From positions 1 through 37,561 of the forward strand of contig NZ_JAMOII010000028.1 of NCBI RefSeq assembly GCF_024448985.1: a DNA stretch of 37,561 nt, written 5' to 3'. A program made the translations under genes and the position numbers. Origin of the DNA: Stutzerimonas stutzeri. GTDB lineage: Bacteria > Pseudomonadota > Gammaproteobacteria > Pseudomonadales > Pseudomonadaceae. The notes under the pieces are model-generated. The model saw nothing but the letters and a program-made list of their open reading frames with translations, did not search any database and had not been told where the DNA came from. The number at the start of each line of letters is the position of its first letter. The first letter of the stretch is position 1. Shown here piece by piece: positions 16,405-24,012 of this stretch.

Positions 16405-17235
16405 ATGATTACCTTTGAATATTCGATTATTAAATACATGCCTGACCCAAAGCGTGGCGAGATAGTAAATGTTGGGTTAGTAGTATTTAATGCCGGAAGG
16501 GCCGATGTCAGGGTTCTTAATGCCTCTGCCAAGGTCCGCATAATCGATGGGACTACCAGGATTGAAGATCTTGAGTCGTTAAAGGAAGGGATCACTTCAG
16601 TCGCAGCATTGGCGGATAATCCCAAACAAGCAATAGAATTGTTAAAATCGTTCCACGCATCTAGCTCTTTTCTGAGCGAGCCTTCGTGCTTTGTTTTAGA
16701 CGACATCAACCAATATGAAAAGAGAGTGTCAGCTCTTTTTAACGAACTAGTAAAGCCATATAGCTCGAAAGAAAAAGTCATAAAAAGCTCTAGAATTCAC
16801 ACTTATGTGAAAAATATATTTCAAGGCATGGAAATATTAGGAAAGGATGTAGATGATCTTAGCAGGCATAAGGTTATTTACAATTATCCGCTTAATGAAA
16901 ACTCTGGATTTTCCGCAGACTTCTTGTTAAAGAACGGGAAATTCCATATGACCGAAGCCATTGATTTTAATTTAAATGACCCGAGCGCTAAATTCAAAGA
17001 AACAACCATGAAAGTAATGACTTTCATGGAGGGGCGTAAATTCCTCGGCGATGACTCGGCTCGTTACTTCGTTTATTTTGCGAGCGCAGCGAAGGAAAAA
17101 GAAGTCATACCGCATATAAATCTTGCAGAAGAGTATAGTGACAAGATATTTAACTTAGAATCTAAGGAAGAACACACCGAATACTTCGGATTGATGTCAT
17201 CACTTGTTGGTCGCGATCTATTAAGGGTTCATTAA
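16405..17235 (+). CDS. DUF3037 domain protein, partner of the HipA-like kinase
   Basis: The 276-residue protein starts with the DUF3037 signature FEYSIIKYMPDPKRGE followed by IVNVGLVVFN (residues 4-29). A charged helical middle (about 60-150) and a C-terminal domain with FSADFLLKNGKFHMTEAIDFN follow. No catalytic motif, signal or membrane segment is seen. A strong AGGAGG is 5 bases before the ATG. It directly follows the HipA-like kinase and is followed by a terminator, so the two form a complete two-gene unit. Codon use is clearly AT-rich compared with flanking core genes. The function of DUF3037 is unknown to me; it could be antitoxin, substrate or effector of the kinase. Confidence 0.8.
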   Translation: MITFEYSIIKYMPDPKRGEIVNVGLVVFNAGRADVRVLNASAKVRIIDGTTRIEDLESLKEGITSVAALADNPKQAIELLKSFHASSSFLSEPSCFVLDDINQYEKRVSALFNELVKPYSSKEKVIKSSRIHTYVKNIFQGMEILGKDVDDLSRHKVIYNYPLNENSGFSADFLLKNGKFHMTEAIDFNLNDPSAKFKETTMKVMTFMEGRKFLGDDSARYFVYFASAAKEKEVIPHINLAEEYSDKIFNLESKEEHTEYFGLMSSLVGRDLLRVH

Positions 17236-17254
17236 GTCGTTGCAGGCGACGCCT

Positions 17255-17281
17255 AAGCCCCCGCACTTGGCGGGGCTTTTG
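17255..17281 (+). terminator. Terminator of the kinase/DUF3037 operon
   Basis: AAGCCCCCGC pairs with GCGGGGCTT (one extra C on the left arm) around ACTTG and runs into TTTT. It lies 19 bp after the DUF3037 stop. Confidence 0.85.
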
Positions 17282-17408
17282 TAAGTGTTTCGGCTGTAGG
17301 CCAAAGCGCACAAATCTTGCCGGTATTCAGTCATTCTCAAGCCTACGATTAAGACGATAGTTCGCTCGCGATGACGCAGGAAGCGCACCGAGCCTGGATG
17401 GCCTGACG

Positions 17409-17900
17409 CTATGGGAGAAGATATGCGGAACCCGCCAAGTAAACTTTGATACTTATTCGGGCCCGCTTTACGAGTGAAGTGTCGAATCCAAATGCCATGC
17501 ATGGTCGCGTCTGAAGTGACGTTCTGGCGTAGCAGCCGAGAACTCCATGAGCCATGCAATAGCCCACCTGGAAGCTATCGCCGCGTCTATTGAGGATAGG
17601 CGACCCGTAACGCTCCACCTCATCGCTATGTAGATTTAGCAGATCGATTTCCAAAGGGATCGACACTAGCCGCCCATTCAGGTCTATGAACCCAAAATCG
17701 ACAACACGAATAGGGTGGTCACTTTTACTAACCACATTCATCATCGTTTCTGGGATGGCCTCGGGCGACAATGTTCCGAGAGAAACTAATATTTCATCCC
17801 GGACTCCTCGGAGCTGAATTATAAGTGCCCACACACCAGAGACGGCTGCAACGACCGCGCCGATGAGCGTCACCCACTTGGTCCAAATATCTACGTCCAT
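17409..17900 (-). CDS. Membrane-anchored hypothetical protein
   Basis: The 163-residue protein has one N-terminal hydrophobic helix (TLIGAVVAAVSGVWALIIQL, about residues 11-30). A soluble domain follows with SDHPIRVVDFGFIDLNGRLV and QTRPCMAFGFDTSLVKRARI. I do not recognise a named family, but the pattern of a single anchor followed by a SDHPIR-type beta domain resembles small accessory-region proteins I have seen without function. It starts 5 bp after the stop of the 162-residue gene upstream, so the two are an operon. It is convergent with the kinase/DUF3037 unit. Confidence 0.7.
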   Translation of the reverse strand: MDVDIWTKWVTLIGAVVAAVSGVWALIIQLRGVRDEILVSLGTLSPEAIPETMMNVVSKSDHPIRVVDFGFIDLNGRLVSIPLEIDLLNLHSDEVERYGSPILNRRGDSFQVGYCMAHGVLGCYARTSLQTRPCMAFGFDTSLVKRARISIKVYLAGSAYLLP

Positions 17901-17905
17901 GCGGG

Positions 17906-18394
17906 TTAACTGGCAGTAAGCTGCAGGTCAGTGTAGTACTCCAAGTAAGATTTCGGCTGCCTCGTTATAAATGGCGCCGACAGCACTGTGTTGTCTGACT
18001 GGATGTAGTCATCGACATACACGGCCAAGACTTCTTGGGACCGTAAAAATACACCGGCGAAGATGAACTCATATCTCCCTATTTTTCGAATGACGCCGAT
18101 CATGTGATCGAAAGCTGGATCAAGATGACGATTTTTCTTTTGGTGACACTGCTGTGCCATTCGTCGTGCTTCTGTGATTCGCGAGCTTCTGATGGTTGGT
18201 AGTTCGATCGGCTGAATGGTAGGAGGCGCTTCTTCGATCTCCTGCGAATAGCGCAGCCTATACCGGTTTTTGAGAACGATTAGAGGTAAACCATAGGCGT
18301 CAGATGCGCCAGAGAGCGCTTCATCTGCCGTCATGCCGTTTCTGCGATCCAGTCGCAGCAGTTCGACTGCCTCCGCGATATTTTTTTCGTCCAT
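17906..18394 (-). CDS. Hypothetical protein with helical N-terminus
   Basis: The 162-residue protein is not one I recognise. The first 50 residues are helical and look like a compact HTH or UBA-like fold (MDEKNIAEAVELLRLDRRNG, then TADEALSGASDAYGLP). The second half is beta-rich and hydrophobic (YEFIFAGVFLRSQEVLAVYVDDY) without a membrane helix. AAGGTG lies about 7 bases before the ATG at 18394. It is first of a two-gene minus-strand operon with the membrane-anchored protein, inside the repeat-flanked accessory region. Confidence 0.65.
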   Translation of the reverse strand: MDEKNIAEAVELLRLDRRNGMTADEALSGASDAYGLPLIVLKNRYRLRYSQEIEEAPPTIQPIELPTIRSSRITEARRMAQQCHQKKNRHLDPAFDHMIGVIRKIGRYEFIFAGVFLRSQEVLAVYVDDYIQSDNTVLSAPFITRQPKSYLEYYTDLQLTAS

Positions 18395-18501
18395 GAATAT
18401 TCACCTTGTTGTCACTAGATATTAGATTAGCCGTTGCACATCACGGGCTTGTCCTCAAGTTGAACATTAAACAACGTGACAGGGCGTGGCAATTAGCAGG
18501 C

Positions 18502-18690
18502 TCAGCGGCAGATAGCCTCACACGGAATACCGTCGTTGTCGCCGACGATGCGCGGGTTCCGACACTGGTTGAGCTGGAAACGAGCCTCCGCGCAACCGCT
18601 CATTTTGGGCGCATGACTTGATAGTGCTGCAGCTGAAACCGTCTTGCTGCTTCGGCGCGAAAGTGAGTGAGACAGTCTTTTGCGGGGCAT
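18502..18690 (-). pseudogene. Frameshifted excalibur calcium-binding domain remnant
   Basis: The minus strand encodes MSGCAEARFQLNQC, then NPRIVGDNDGIPCEAICR, a clear excalibur domain with the DxDxDG-like loop GDNDGIPCE. The expected upstream piece CSTIKSCAQ is present but in another frame: a run of four A where three are expected (near 18612) breaks it, and a further shift seems to lie near 18632. What remains is therefore a broken gene. Intact relatives are short secreted or membrane proteins, often with a cold-shock or DUF1294 domain in front, which I cannot find here. Confidence 0.6.
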
Positions 18691-18802
18691 TACCGGTCCG
18701 GCGTTCCTTGCGTCAATCCCACGGCGCTTGCTGCTCAGCTTGCGAAAAGGGGACAAAATCATTTTCCGACCCTAACTGTCCCTTGCGAAGCACAGAAAAT
18801 AA

Positions 18803-19030
18803 TCACCCCGGCTGCTGGCCAGCCCACGGCATCACAATCTGCAAATCCCCAACAGGCAGTTGCGCCGCTACCATCCAGACCACCGCACCAATCAACCCCA
18901 ACGACAGATGCCCAACCACGATGCCGATGGCGATCTGTTTCCAGAGGCCGGCATGCTGGTTGGCTTGGGTAGCGGCGGTGCGATAGGGCGTTTCGCGCTC
19001 GGCGCGGATGTTGTCGAAGTCGTCTCTCAT
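18803..19030 (-). CDS. Small membrane protein downstream of tRNA-Met
   Basis: The 75-residue protein begins MRDDFDNIRAERETPYRTAA and has one membrane helix (IAIGIVVGHLSLGLIGAVVW). The soluble N-terminus is charged. Function is unknown. It follows tRNA-Met and its terminator on the same strand. A frameshifted relative lies at 14750-14954 within the direct repeat; this copy is intact over the shared part, though its last about 18 residues differ from the other copy and may be rearranged. Confidence 0.65.
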   Translation of the reverse strand: MRDDFDNIRAERETPYRTAATQANQHAGLWKQIAIGIVVGHLSLGLIGAVVWMVAAQLPVGDLQIVMPWAGQQPG

Positions 19031-19122
19031 GGTGCGCTCTCGGTGATGCTGGGCTAAACGGCGGGCACAAAAAAAGGGTTCAGCTTTCGCTGAACCCTTT
19101 TTGAATTTGGTGGCTACGCAGG
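18871..19122. repeat. Direct repeat, right copy
   Basis: This is the counterpart of 14797-15047. It holds the intact small membrane protein core, the hairpin terminator and the 3' tip of tRNA-Met. Within this copy the tRNA is complete. The arrangement resembles a tRNA-linked insertion site, with accessory DNA between the copies, though no integrase gene remains. Confidence 0.8.
19072..19102 (-). terminator. Terminator downstream of tRNA-Met
   Basis: AAAAGGGTTCAGC pairs with GCTGAACCCTTTT around TTTC and ends in a T-tract on the minus strand (A-run at 19068-19075). It lies 6 bp beyond the tRNA 3' end. Confidence 0.9.
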
Positions 19123-19184
19123 GACTTGAACCCCGGACCCCAGCATTATGAATGCTATGCTCTAACCAACTGAGCTACGTAGCC
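19108..19184 (-). tRNA. tRNA-Met (CAT), elongator type
   Basis: The 77-nt cloverleaf starts GGCTACGTAGCTCAG and ends CGTAGCC plus A and encoded CCA. The acceptor stem GGCTACG/CGTAGCC is perfect, the anticodon loop is TTCATAA with CAT, and the T-arm has GGTTCAAGTCC. A first base pair G-C and the close match to E. coli metT indicate the elongator rather than the initiator tRNA. Its 3' tip is duplicated at 15037-15047. Confidence 0.95.
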
Positions 19185-19323
19185 AAGTGGCGCGCATTAT
19201 TCTCGTCGCGCCTGTGGCTGTCAACCCTCCTTCCGTGATTTTTCGTCCGTCTATCAAATGCTTATGCCGCGCCGCCGGTGGGCGCTTGAAGCCGCCGCGG
19301 CGGCGCGTCTGTTTGCGTGTCGA

Positions 19324-20124
19324 TCAGTCCCATTTTGGTGCGAAGCCGGGGTTGGCCAGGCGTTCGTTGCGGTCCAGCGTGGCGATCTGCTGCATCTCTT
19401 CATCGGTCAAGCGCAGCTCCTGAGCAGCCAGATTAGCGGCGAGGTTTTCGCGTTTGGTGGAGGAGGGGATAACGGCAAGGCTCTGTTGCAGTAGCCAGGC
19501 GAGGGCGACATGCGCGGGGCTGGCGTTGTGGCTTTCGCCGATGCGTTGCAGTACCTCGTCCTGCATCACCTTGCCGTAGGCCAACGGCATATAAGCGGTG
19601 ATGTGCATGCCATGGCTGCGGGCGAAGTCGATCACCTTTAGGTTCTGCAGAAAGGGATGCACCTCGACCTGATTGGTGGCGATGTTCTCGGCGCCGATGG
19701 CGTCGATGGCTTGCTGCATATGGGCAATGGTGAAGTTGGAGATGCCGATGGCACGGGTCAGGCCGCGCTCTTTGGCTTCCATCATGCGGGCCAGATAGTC
19801 GGCGACTGCCAGTTCGTCGTTCGGTGATGGCCAATGCACCAGGGTGAGGTCGACTTGCTGCAGGCGCAGCTTGGTCAGGCTTTCCTCGAGGCTGGGAATC
19901 AGCCGGTCAGAGCCGAGGTTGCTGGTCCAGACCTTGGTGGTCACGAACAGCTCTTCGCGAGGCACATCGCTCTCGGCAATGGCCTGGCCGACTTCCGCTT
20001 CGTTCTCGTAGATCTGCGCGGTGTCGACGTGGCGATAGCCGAGCTCAAGGCCCATCTTCACCGAATCGATGACTTGCTGGCCCTTGAGGCGGAAGGTGCC
20101 GAGGCCGAAAGCGGGAATGCTCAT
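19324..20124 (-). CDS. dkgB: 2,5-diketo-D-gluconate/methylglyoxal reductase (aldo/keto reductase)
   Basis: The 266-residue NADPH-dependent aldo/keto reductase matches E. coli DkgB almost end to end ([45 protein letters not shown]). The catalytic tetrad is complete: D34, Y39, K64 and H97. It reduces 2,5-diketogluconate, methylglyoxal and other carbonyls. The start is the ATG at 20124 behind AGGAG; in-frame codons further up overlap the MFS gene. It follows the MFS exporter by 17 bp in one operon, divergent from a YafC-like regulator; E. coli also has dkgB beside yafC. Confidence 0.95.
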   Translation of the reverse strand: MSIPAFGLGTFRLKGQQVIDSVKMGLELGYRHVDTAQIYENEAEVGQAIAESDVPREELFVTTKVWTSNLGSDRLIPSLEESLTKLRLQQVDLTLVHWPSPNDELAVADYLARMMEAKERGLTRAIGISNFTIAHMQQAIDAIGAENIATNQVEVHPFLQNLKVIDFARSHGMHITAYMPLAYGKVMQDEVLQRIGESHNASPAHVALAWLLQQSLAVIPSSTKRENLAANLAAQELRLTDEEMQQIATLDRNERLANPGFAPKWD

Positions 20125-20141
20125 AGGGGTCTCCTGTGTGA

Positions 20142-21347
20142 TCAATGCGAGGCGGCGAGGGCCGACTGCGTGTCGTTGCCGGGGCTCGTGCCCAAGCTAT
20201 CCAGCCGGCCGCTCCAATACGTGAGGGCCAGGGCGATCAGCACGACCAGCGCGCCAATCCAGGCGGTATGGATCAGACCCATGGATGCGACTATGTGTCC
20301 GCCGAGCCATGCGCCACCGGCGATGCCAAGGTTGAATGCGGCAATGTTCAGGCCGGAGGCGACGTCCACGGCGCTCGGCGTGTAGTGCTCGGCCTGGCGT
20401 ACCACGTAGACCTGCAGGCCGGGCACGTTGCCGAACGCCACCGCACCCCAGAGCAAAACCGTCGCCAGTGCCAACCAAGGGTTGGCCGCGGTAAAGGTGA
20501 GCGTGAAGAGCACGGCGGACAGCAGTGCGAAGATCAACTTCAACGCGCTGATTGGCCCGCGACGGTCGGCCAGTTTGCCGCCCCAGATATTGCCCACCGC
20601 CACCGAGACGCCGTAAACCAGCAACACCAGGCTCACCGCGCCTTCGCCGAAGCCGCTGATCTCCTGCAGGATCGGCGCAAGAAAGGTGAAGGCGATAAAG
20701 GTGCCGCCGTAGCCGACCGCAGTCATCGCGTAGACCAACAGCAGGCGCGGCTGTTTCAGTACAGCCAGTTGCTGGACGATGGAGGCGGGCTTGCTGTGCT
20801 GGATGGTACGTGGCACGAAGATCAGGCTGCCGATAAAGGCGATCACACCGAGCAGCGACACCGCGAGAAAGGTTTCGCGCCAGCCAAACTGCTGGCCGAT
20901 AAAGGTGCCCAGCGGCACGCCCGTGACCAAAGCAACCGTCAATCCGGTGAACATGATCGCAATGGCGCTCGCGGCCTTTTCTTTCGAAACCAGGCTGGTG
21001 GCGATGGTCGAGCCGATGGAGAAGAACACGCCGTGGGCGAGGCCGGTGACGATGCGCGCCAGAATCAATGACTCATAATCCGGCGACTGCCAGGCGAGCA
21101 GGTTGCCGGCAGTGAACAGGACCATGAGCGACAGCAGTAGCAGCTTGCGCGGCACCTTGCCGGTCAGGGCGGTGAGCAATGGCGCGCCGACCGCGACGCC
21201 GAGTGCGTAAAGGCTGACCAGCAGCCCGGCCGAAGGCAGGCTGACGCTGAGGTCGTTGGCGATGGTGGGGATCAGGCCGACGATGACGAACTCGGTCGTG
21301 CCGATGGCGAATGCGCTGAGCGTCAGCGCGAGCAGAGCGATGGGCAT
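20142..21347 (-). CDS. MFS transporter, DHA1 family (YdhP/AraJ-like)
   Basis: The 401-residue protein has twelve hydrophobic helices. The N-terminal [18 protein letters not shown], the [12 protein letters not shown] segment and the [12 protein letters not shown] block near the C-terminus are typical of YdhP/AraJ-type efflux proteins. Helix 4 carries the conserved R of the LARIVTG pattern. The substrate is unknown; relatives export sugars, drugs or purine analogues. It is first in an operon with dkgB and divergent from a LysR regulator (102-bp gap), which probably controls it. Confidence 0.9.
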   Translation of the reverse strand: MPIALLALTLSAFAIGTTEFVIVGLIPTIANDLSVSLPSAGLLVSLYALGVAVGAPLLTALTGKVPRKLLLLSLMVLFTAGNLLAWQSPDYESLILARIVTGLAHGVFFSIGSTIATSLVSKEKAASAIAIMFTGLTVALVTGVPLGTFIGQQFGWRETFLAVSLLGVIAFIGSLIFVPRTIQHSKPASIVQQLAVLKQPRLLLVYAMTAVGYGGTFIAFTFLAPILQEISGFGEGAVSLVLLVYGVSVAVGNIWGGKLADRRGPISALKLIFALLSAVLFTLTFTAANPWLALATVLLWGAVAFGNVPGLQVYVVRQAEHYTPSAVDVASGLNIAAFNLGIAGGAWLGGHIVASMGLIHTAWIGALVVLIALALTYWSGRLDSLGTSPGNDTQSALAASH

Positions 21348-21448
21348 GGATTGGAACTCCGGTTTGATTGCATGGCGCGTAGTGTCTGCCGCAGACTCAT
21401 GCGGAAAAACCGGGTTTCAGGCCAAACATAATTGACTGCGAGTCACAG

Positions 21449-22357
21449 ATGAAAACCACGCTCGACGAGTTGCAAGCCTTCACGGCTGTCATCGATACCG
21501 GCTCGATATCCAGCGCTGCGGTGCAGCTGGGGCAGACGGCTTCGGGTGTCAGTCGTGCGTTGAGCCGGCTCGAAGCCAAGTTGGCCACCACGCTGCTGCG
21601 CCGCACGACCCGACGTCTGGAGCTGACGGAGGAGGGCGCGACCTTCCTGATCCAGGCAAGGCGGATTCTCGAGGCCGTAGAGGAAGCCGAGGAGCAGATG
21701 TCGCGCCGCTTGCAACACCCTGCCGGGCGGTTACGGGTAAACGCCTCGGCGCCGTTCATGCTGCACGTGCTGGTGCCGCTGATAGATGGGTTTCGCGAGC
21801 GCTATCCGGACATCGAACTGGAGCTGAACAGCAGCGACCTAATCATTGACTTGCTTGAACATCGCACCGATCTGGCACTGCGCCACGGCCCGCTGCGCGA
21901 TTCCACCCTGCATGCGCGGCCGCTGGGTCGCAGCCGAATCCGTGTAGTGGCCAGCCCCGAGTATCTGGCGCGACGCGGTATGCCTCAGCAGGTAACCGAG
22001 CTGGCGACGCACAGCCTGATCGGCTTCACCCAGCCGGAAAGCCTCAATCAATGGCCGCTGCGTCACCCCCTTGGCGAAACCTGGCCCATCGTGCCGAGCG
22101 TATGGGCATCGAGCGGTGAAACGGTGAGGCATCTGGCGCTGGCCGGGCAGGGCATCGCCTGCTTGTCGGACTTCATGACCGCGCGGGACCGCGTCGAGGG
22201 CACCCTGGTCGAAGTGCTGGCTGAGGCAAACGTCCGGGTGCTGCAGCCGATCAATGCGGTGTACTACCGCAACACCGTACTGGCAACGCGCATTACCTGC
22301 TTTCTCGATTATCTGAGTGAATGCCTGGCGGAGCAGGCGTGGACGCATCACGGATGA
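21449..22357 (+). CDS. LysR-family regulator, YafC-like
   Basis: The 302-residue regulator has an N-terminal winged HTH (FTAVIDTGSISSAAVQLGQT, then ASGVSRALSRLEAKL; residues 10-46) and a periplasmic-binding-like effector domain from about residue 90. It resembles E. coli YafC, also next to dkgB. LysR proteins usually control the divergent gene, here the MFS-dkgB operon. The start ATG at 21449 has only a weak ribosome site. The effector is unknown. Confidence 0.92.
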   Translation: MKTTLDELQAFTAVIDTGSISSAAVQLGQTASGVSRALSRLEAKLATTLLRRTTRRLELTEEGATFLIQARRILEAVEEAEEQMSRRLQHPAGRLRVNASAPFMLHVLVPLIDGFRERYPDIELELNSSDLIIDLLEHRTDLALRHGPLRDSTLHARPLGRSRIRVVASPEYLARRGMPQQVTELATHSLIGFTQPESLNQWPLRHPLGETWPIVPSVWASSGETVRHLALAGQGIACLSDFMTARDRVEGTLVEVLAEANVRVLQPINAVYYRNTVLATRITCFLDYLSECLAEQAWTHHG

Positions 22358-22394
22358 CCGGTCCGAACGATGTGAGGGTGTGCCTGCCTAATAT

Positions 22395-22415
22395 CGCAGG
22401 TACACCTGCGAGGAG
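22395..22415 (+). promoter_or_regulatory. Inverted repeat CGCAGGT-AC-ACCTGCG abutting a ribosome site
   Basis: A perfect 7-bp inverted repeat with a 2-base spacer (22395-22410) is followed at once by AGGAG (22411-22415), the ribosome site of the small acidic gene. It could be a protein operator, or the 3' end of the LysR transcript. A 2-base loop is too tight for a good RNA hairpin, which favours a DNA-binding site. Confidence 0.4.
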
Positions 22416-22421
22416 ACTTTC

Positions 22422-22616
22422 ATGCTCAGCATTGCCTTCCCAAGCGATCAGCCGCAGCCCCCTTGGCTGGCGGACGAATCGCCTCTGAACGATCTCGATG
22501 ACGCCGAGAGTGACACCGAGCTGGACGACGGCGACACGCTGCCGGACGAAGTGCTCGAACAGCTGGAGAAAGAGCCGCCGCCGCCGGACCCGATGCCTGA
22601 CACTGGGGTGATGTAG
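22422..22616 (+). CDS. Small acidic protein
   Basis: The 64-residue protein has a strong AGGAGA ribosome site 6 bases before the ATG. It is dominated by Asp, Glu and Pro (for example DDLDDAESDTELDDGD, then EKEPPPPDPMPDTG), with no hydrophobic segment. I do not recognise it. The base composition is biased enough that the frame could be partly fortuitous, but the ribosome site and the absence of a competing frame support it. Confidence 0.55.
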   Translation: MLSIAFPSDQPQPPWLADESPLNDLDDAESDTELDDGDTLPDEVLEQLEKEPPPPDPMPDTGVM

Positions 22617-22682
22617 CTGCGGTTGTTTCCGGCGATGCGACCGGCCGCAGGCGGCCAGCGCATCGGTCTGATGCCTTACGAC

Positions 22683-22707
22683 CGGTCGAATAAATTCGAC
22701 CCTACGG
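22683..22707. repeat. Palindromic repeat GGTCGAA-TAAA-TTCGACC
   Basis: A perfect 7-bp inverted repeat (22683-22700) is followed by CTACGG. Palindromes of this wording (GGTCGAATAAATTCGACC) are, from memory, common intergenic elements in Pseudomonas. It lies in the 266-bp gap before the phosphoesterase gene, which otherwise holds no gene I can support. Confidence 0.5.
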
Positions 22708-22882
22708 ACAGGGACGCAGGACCCGATGCGTTCGGTCCGGCTGCGTAGCGCCCATTTCCTGATGAATGCTGTCGGACGTGCCCATGTCCCGCGTGGGTAC
22801 GCTACCTTTCGTGCACCGAAACGCAGCCAGCTCAGCACGCTGCGCATGCCAAACGTATCCATCCCTTCTGTAGAGACGAAGC

Positions 22883-24001
22883 ATGAACAGGCGGTTGTTG
22901 ATAGGAATATTGCTGATTGGCCTGCATGTGTTCGTTGGTGTCACGCTGATTCCAGATCTCCCGCTCGGGCCGCTCGGTAGCGCTCTCGCTTGGCTGTACC
23001 TCGCGCTTTCAGCCGTGCTGATGCGCTACGGCGTGCTGGTGCGAGGGGCTGGCAACCCGTTGCTGGCGTGGTCCGGACTGTTGGCGATGGGGATATTTTC
23101 CAGCCTGTCGATATTTTCACTGCTGCGTGCTTTCGTGTTGGCGCTGGGATCGCTGCTGGGCTGGGAATCGGCGGGCTTCGCGCGTGGCTCGGCGCTTGTC
23201 GTCATCGTTGCGGTGATGGCGGTGACGCTGTTCGGGGTGCTCAACGCCCGGCGGACGGCGCGGGTAATCGAGCGCGACATCGCTTTGCGGAACCTGCCCG
23301 CCGCGCTGGAAGGTTTCAGCATCGTGCAGCTCAGCGACATCCATGTGGGGCCGACGATCAAGCAGGGCTATATCGATGCGATCGTGAAGCGAGTCAACGA
23401 GCTCTCGCCTGACCTCGTCGTCATCACTGGCGACTTGGTAGATGGCAGCGTTGCCGATCTGACCGGGGATATAGCGCCGCTGGCACAGCTAAGCGCTCGG
23501 CACGGTGTCTACGTGGTGACAGGCAACCACGAGTATTACTCCGGCGCGGACAGCTGGATCGCTGAATTCGAGCGGCTGGGCATGAAGGTGCTGCTCAACC
23601 GCCACGTCCAACTCGAACACAGTGGCGCTCGGTTAGTGCTGGCGGGTATCGCCGACTATTCGGCCGAACTGTTCAGACCCAGTCATCGCAGTGACCCGGT
23701 TGCGGCATTCGCTGGCGCACCGAATGATGTGCCGCGCATTCTGCTGGCGCATCAGCCGCGTTCGGCGAAGGCCGCGCTGGAGGTGGGTTGCGATTTGCAG
23801 CTGTCGGGTCATACGCACGGCGGGCAGTTCTGGCCCTGGATGCATTTCGTGCGCTGGCAGCAGCCGTGGGTGGCGGGGCTGCAGCGTGTCGGCGAGATGC
23901 GAATCTACATCAGCCGCGGCACCGGCTATTGGGGGCCGCCGCTGCGCTTCGGTGCCCCTTCGGAAATAACCCGGATTCGTCTGGTGAAAGCCGGCGAGTG
24001 A
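22883..24001 (+). CDS. Membrane metallophosphoesterase (YaeI-like)
   Basis: The 372-residue protein has four hydrophobic helices in the first 125 residues and a calcineurin-type phosphoesterase domain after about residue 145. Metal-binding motifs appear in order: LSDIHVGP, TGDLVDG, GNHEYY, LLAHQP and SGHTHGGQF. The domain should lie on one face of the inner membrane. YaeI-like members hydrolyse phosphodiesters, possibly in lipid metabolism; the substrate here is unknown. The start ATG at 22883 follows GAGACGAAGC. It is convergent with the DNA glycosylase gene. Confidence 0.92.
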   Translation: MNRRLLIGILLIGLHVFVGVTLIPDLPLGPLGSALAWLYLALSAVLMRYGVLVRGAGNPLLAWSGLLAMGIFSSLSIFSLLRAFVLALGSLLGWESAGFARGSALVVIVAVMAVTLFGVLNARRTARVIERDIALRNLPAALEGFSIVQLSDIHVGPTIKQGYIDAIVKRVNELSPDLVVITGDLVDGSVADLTGDIAPLAQLSARHGVYVVTGNHEYYSGADSWIAEFERLGMKVLLNRHVQLEHSGARLVLAGIADYSAELFRPSHRSDPVAAFAGAPNDVPRILLAHQPRSAKAALEVGCDLQLSGHTHGGQFWPWMHFVRWQQPWVAGLQRVGEMRIYISRGTGYWGPPLRFGAPSEITRIRLVKAGE

Positions 24002-24012
24002 GCGCTGTACTG

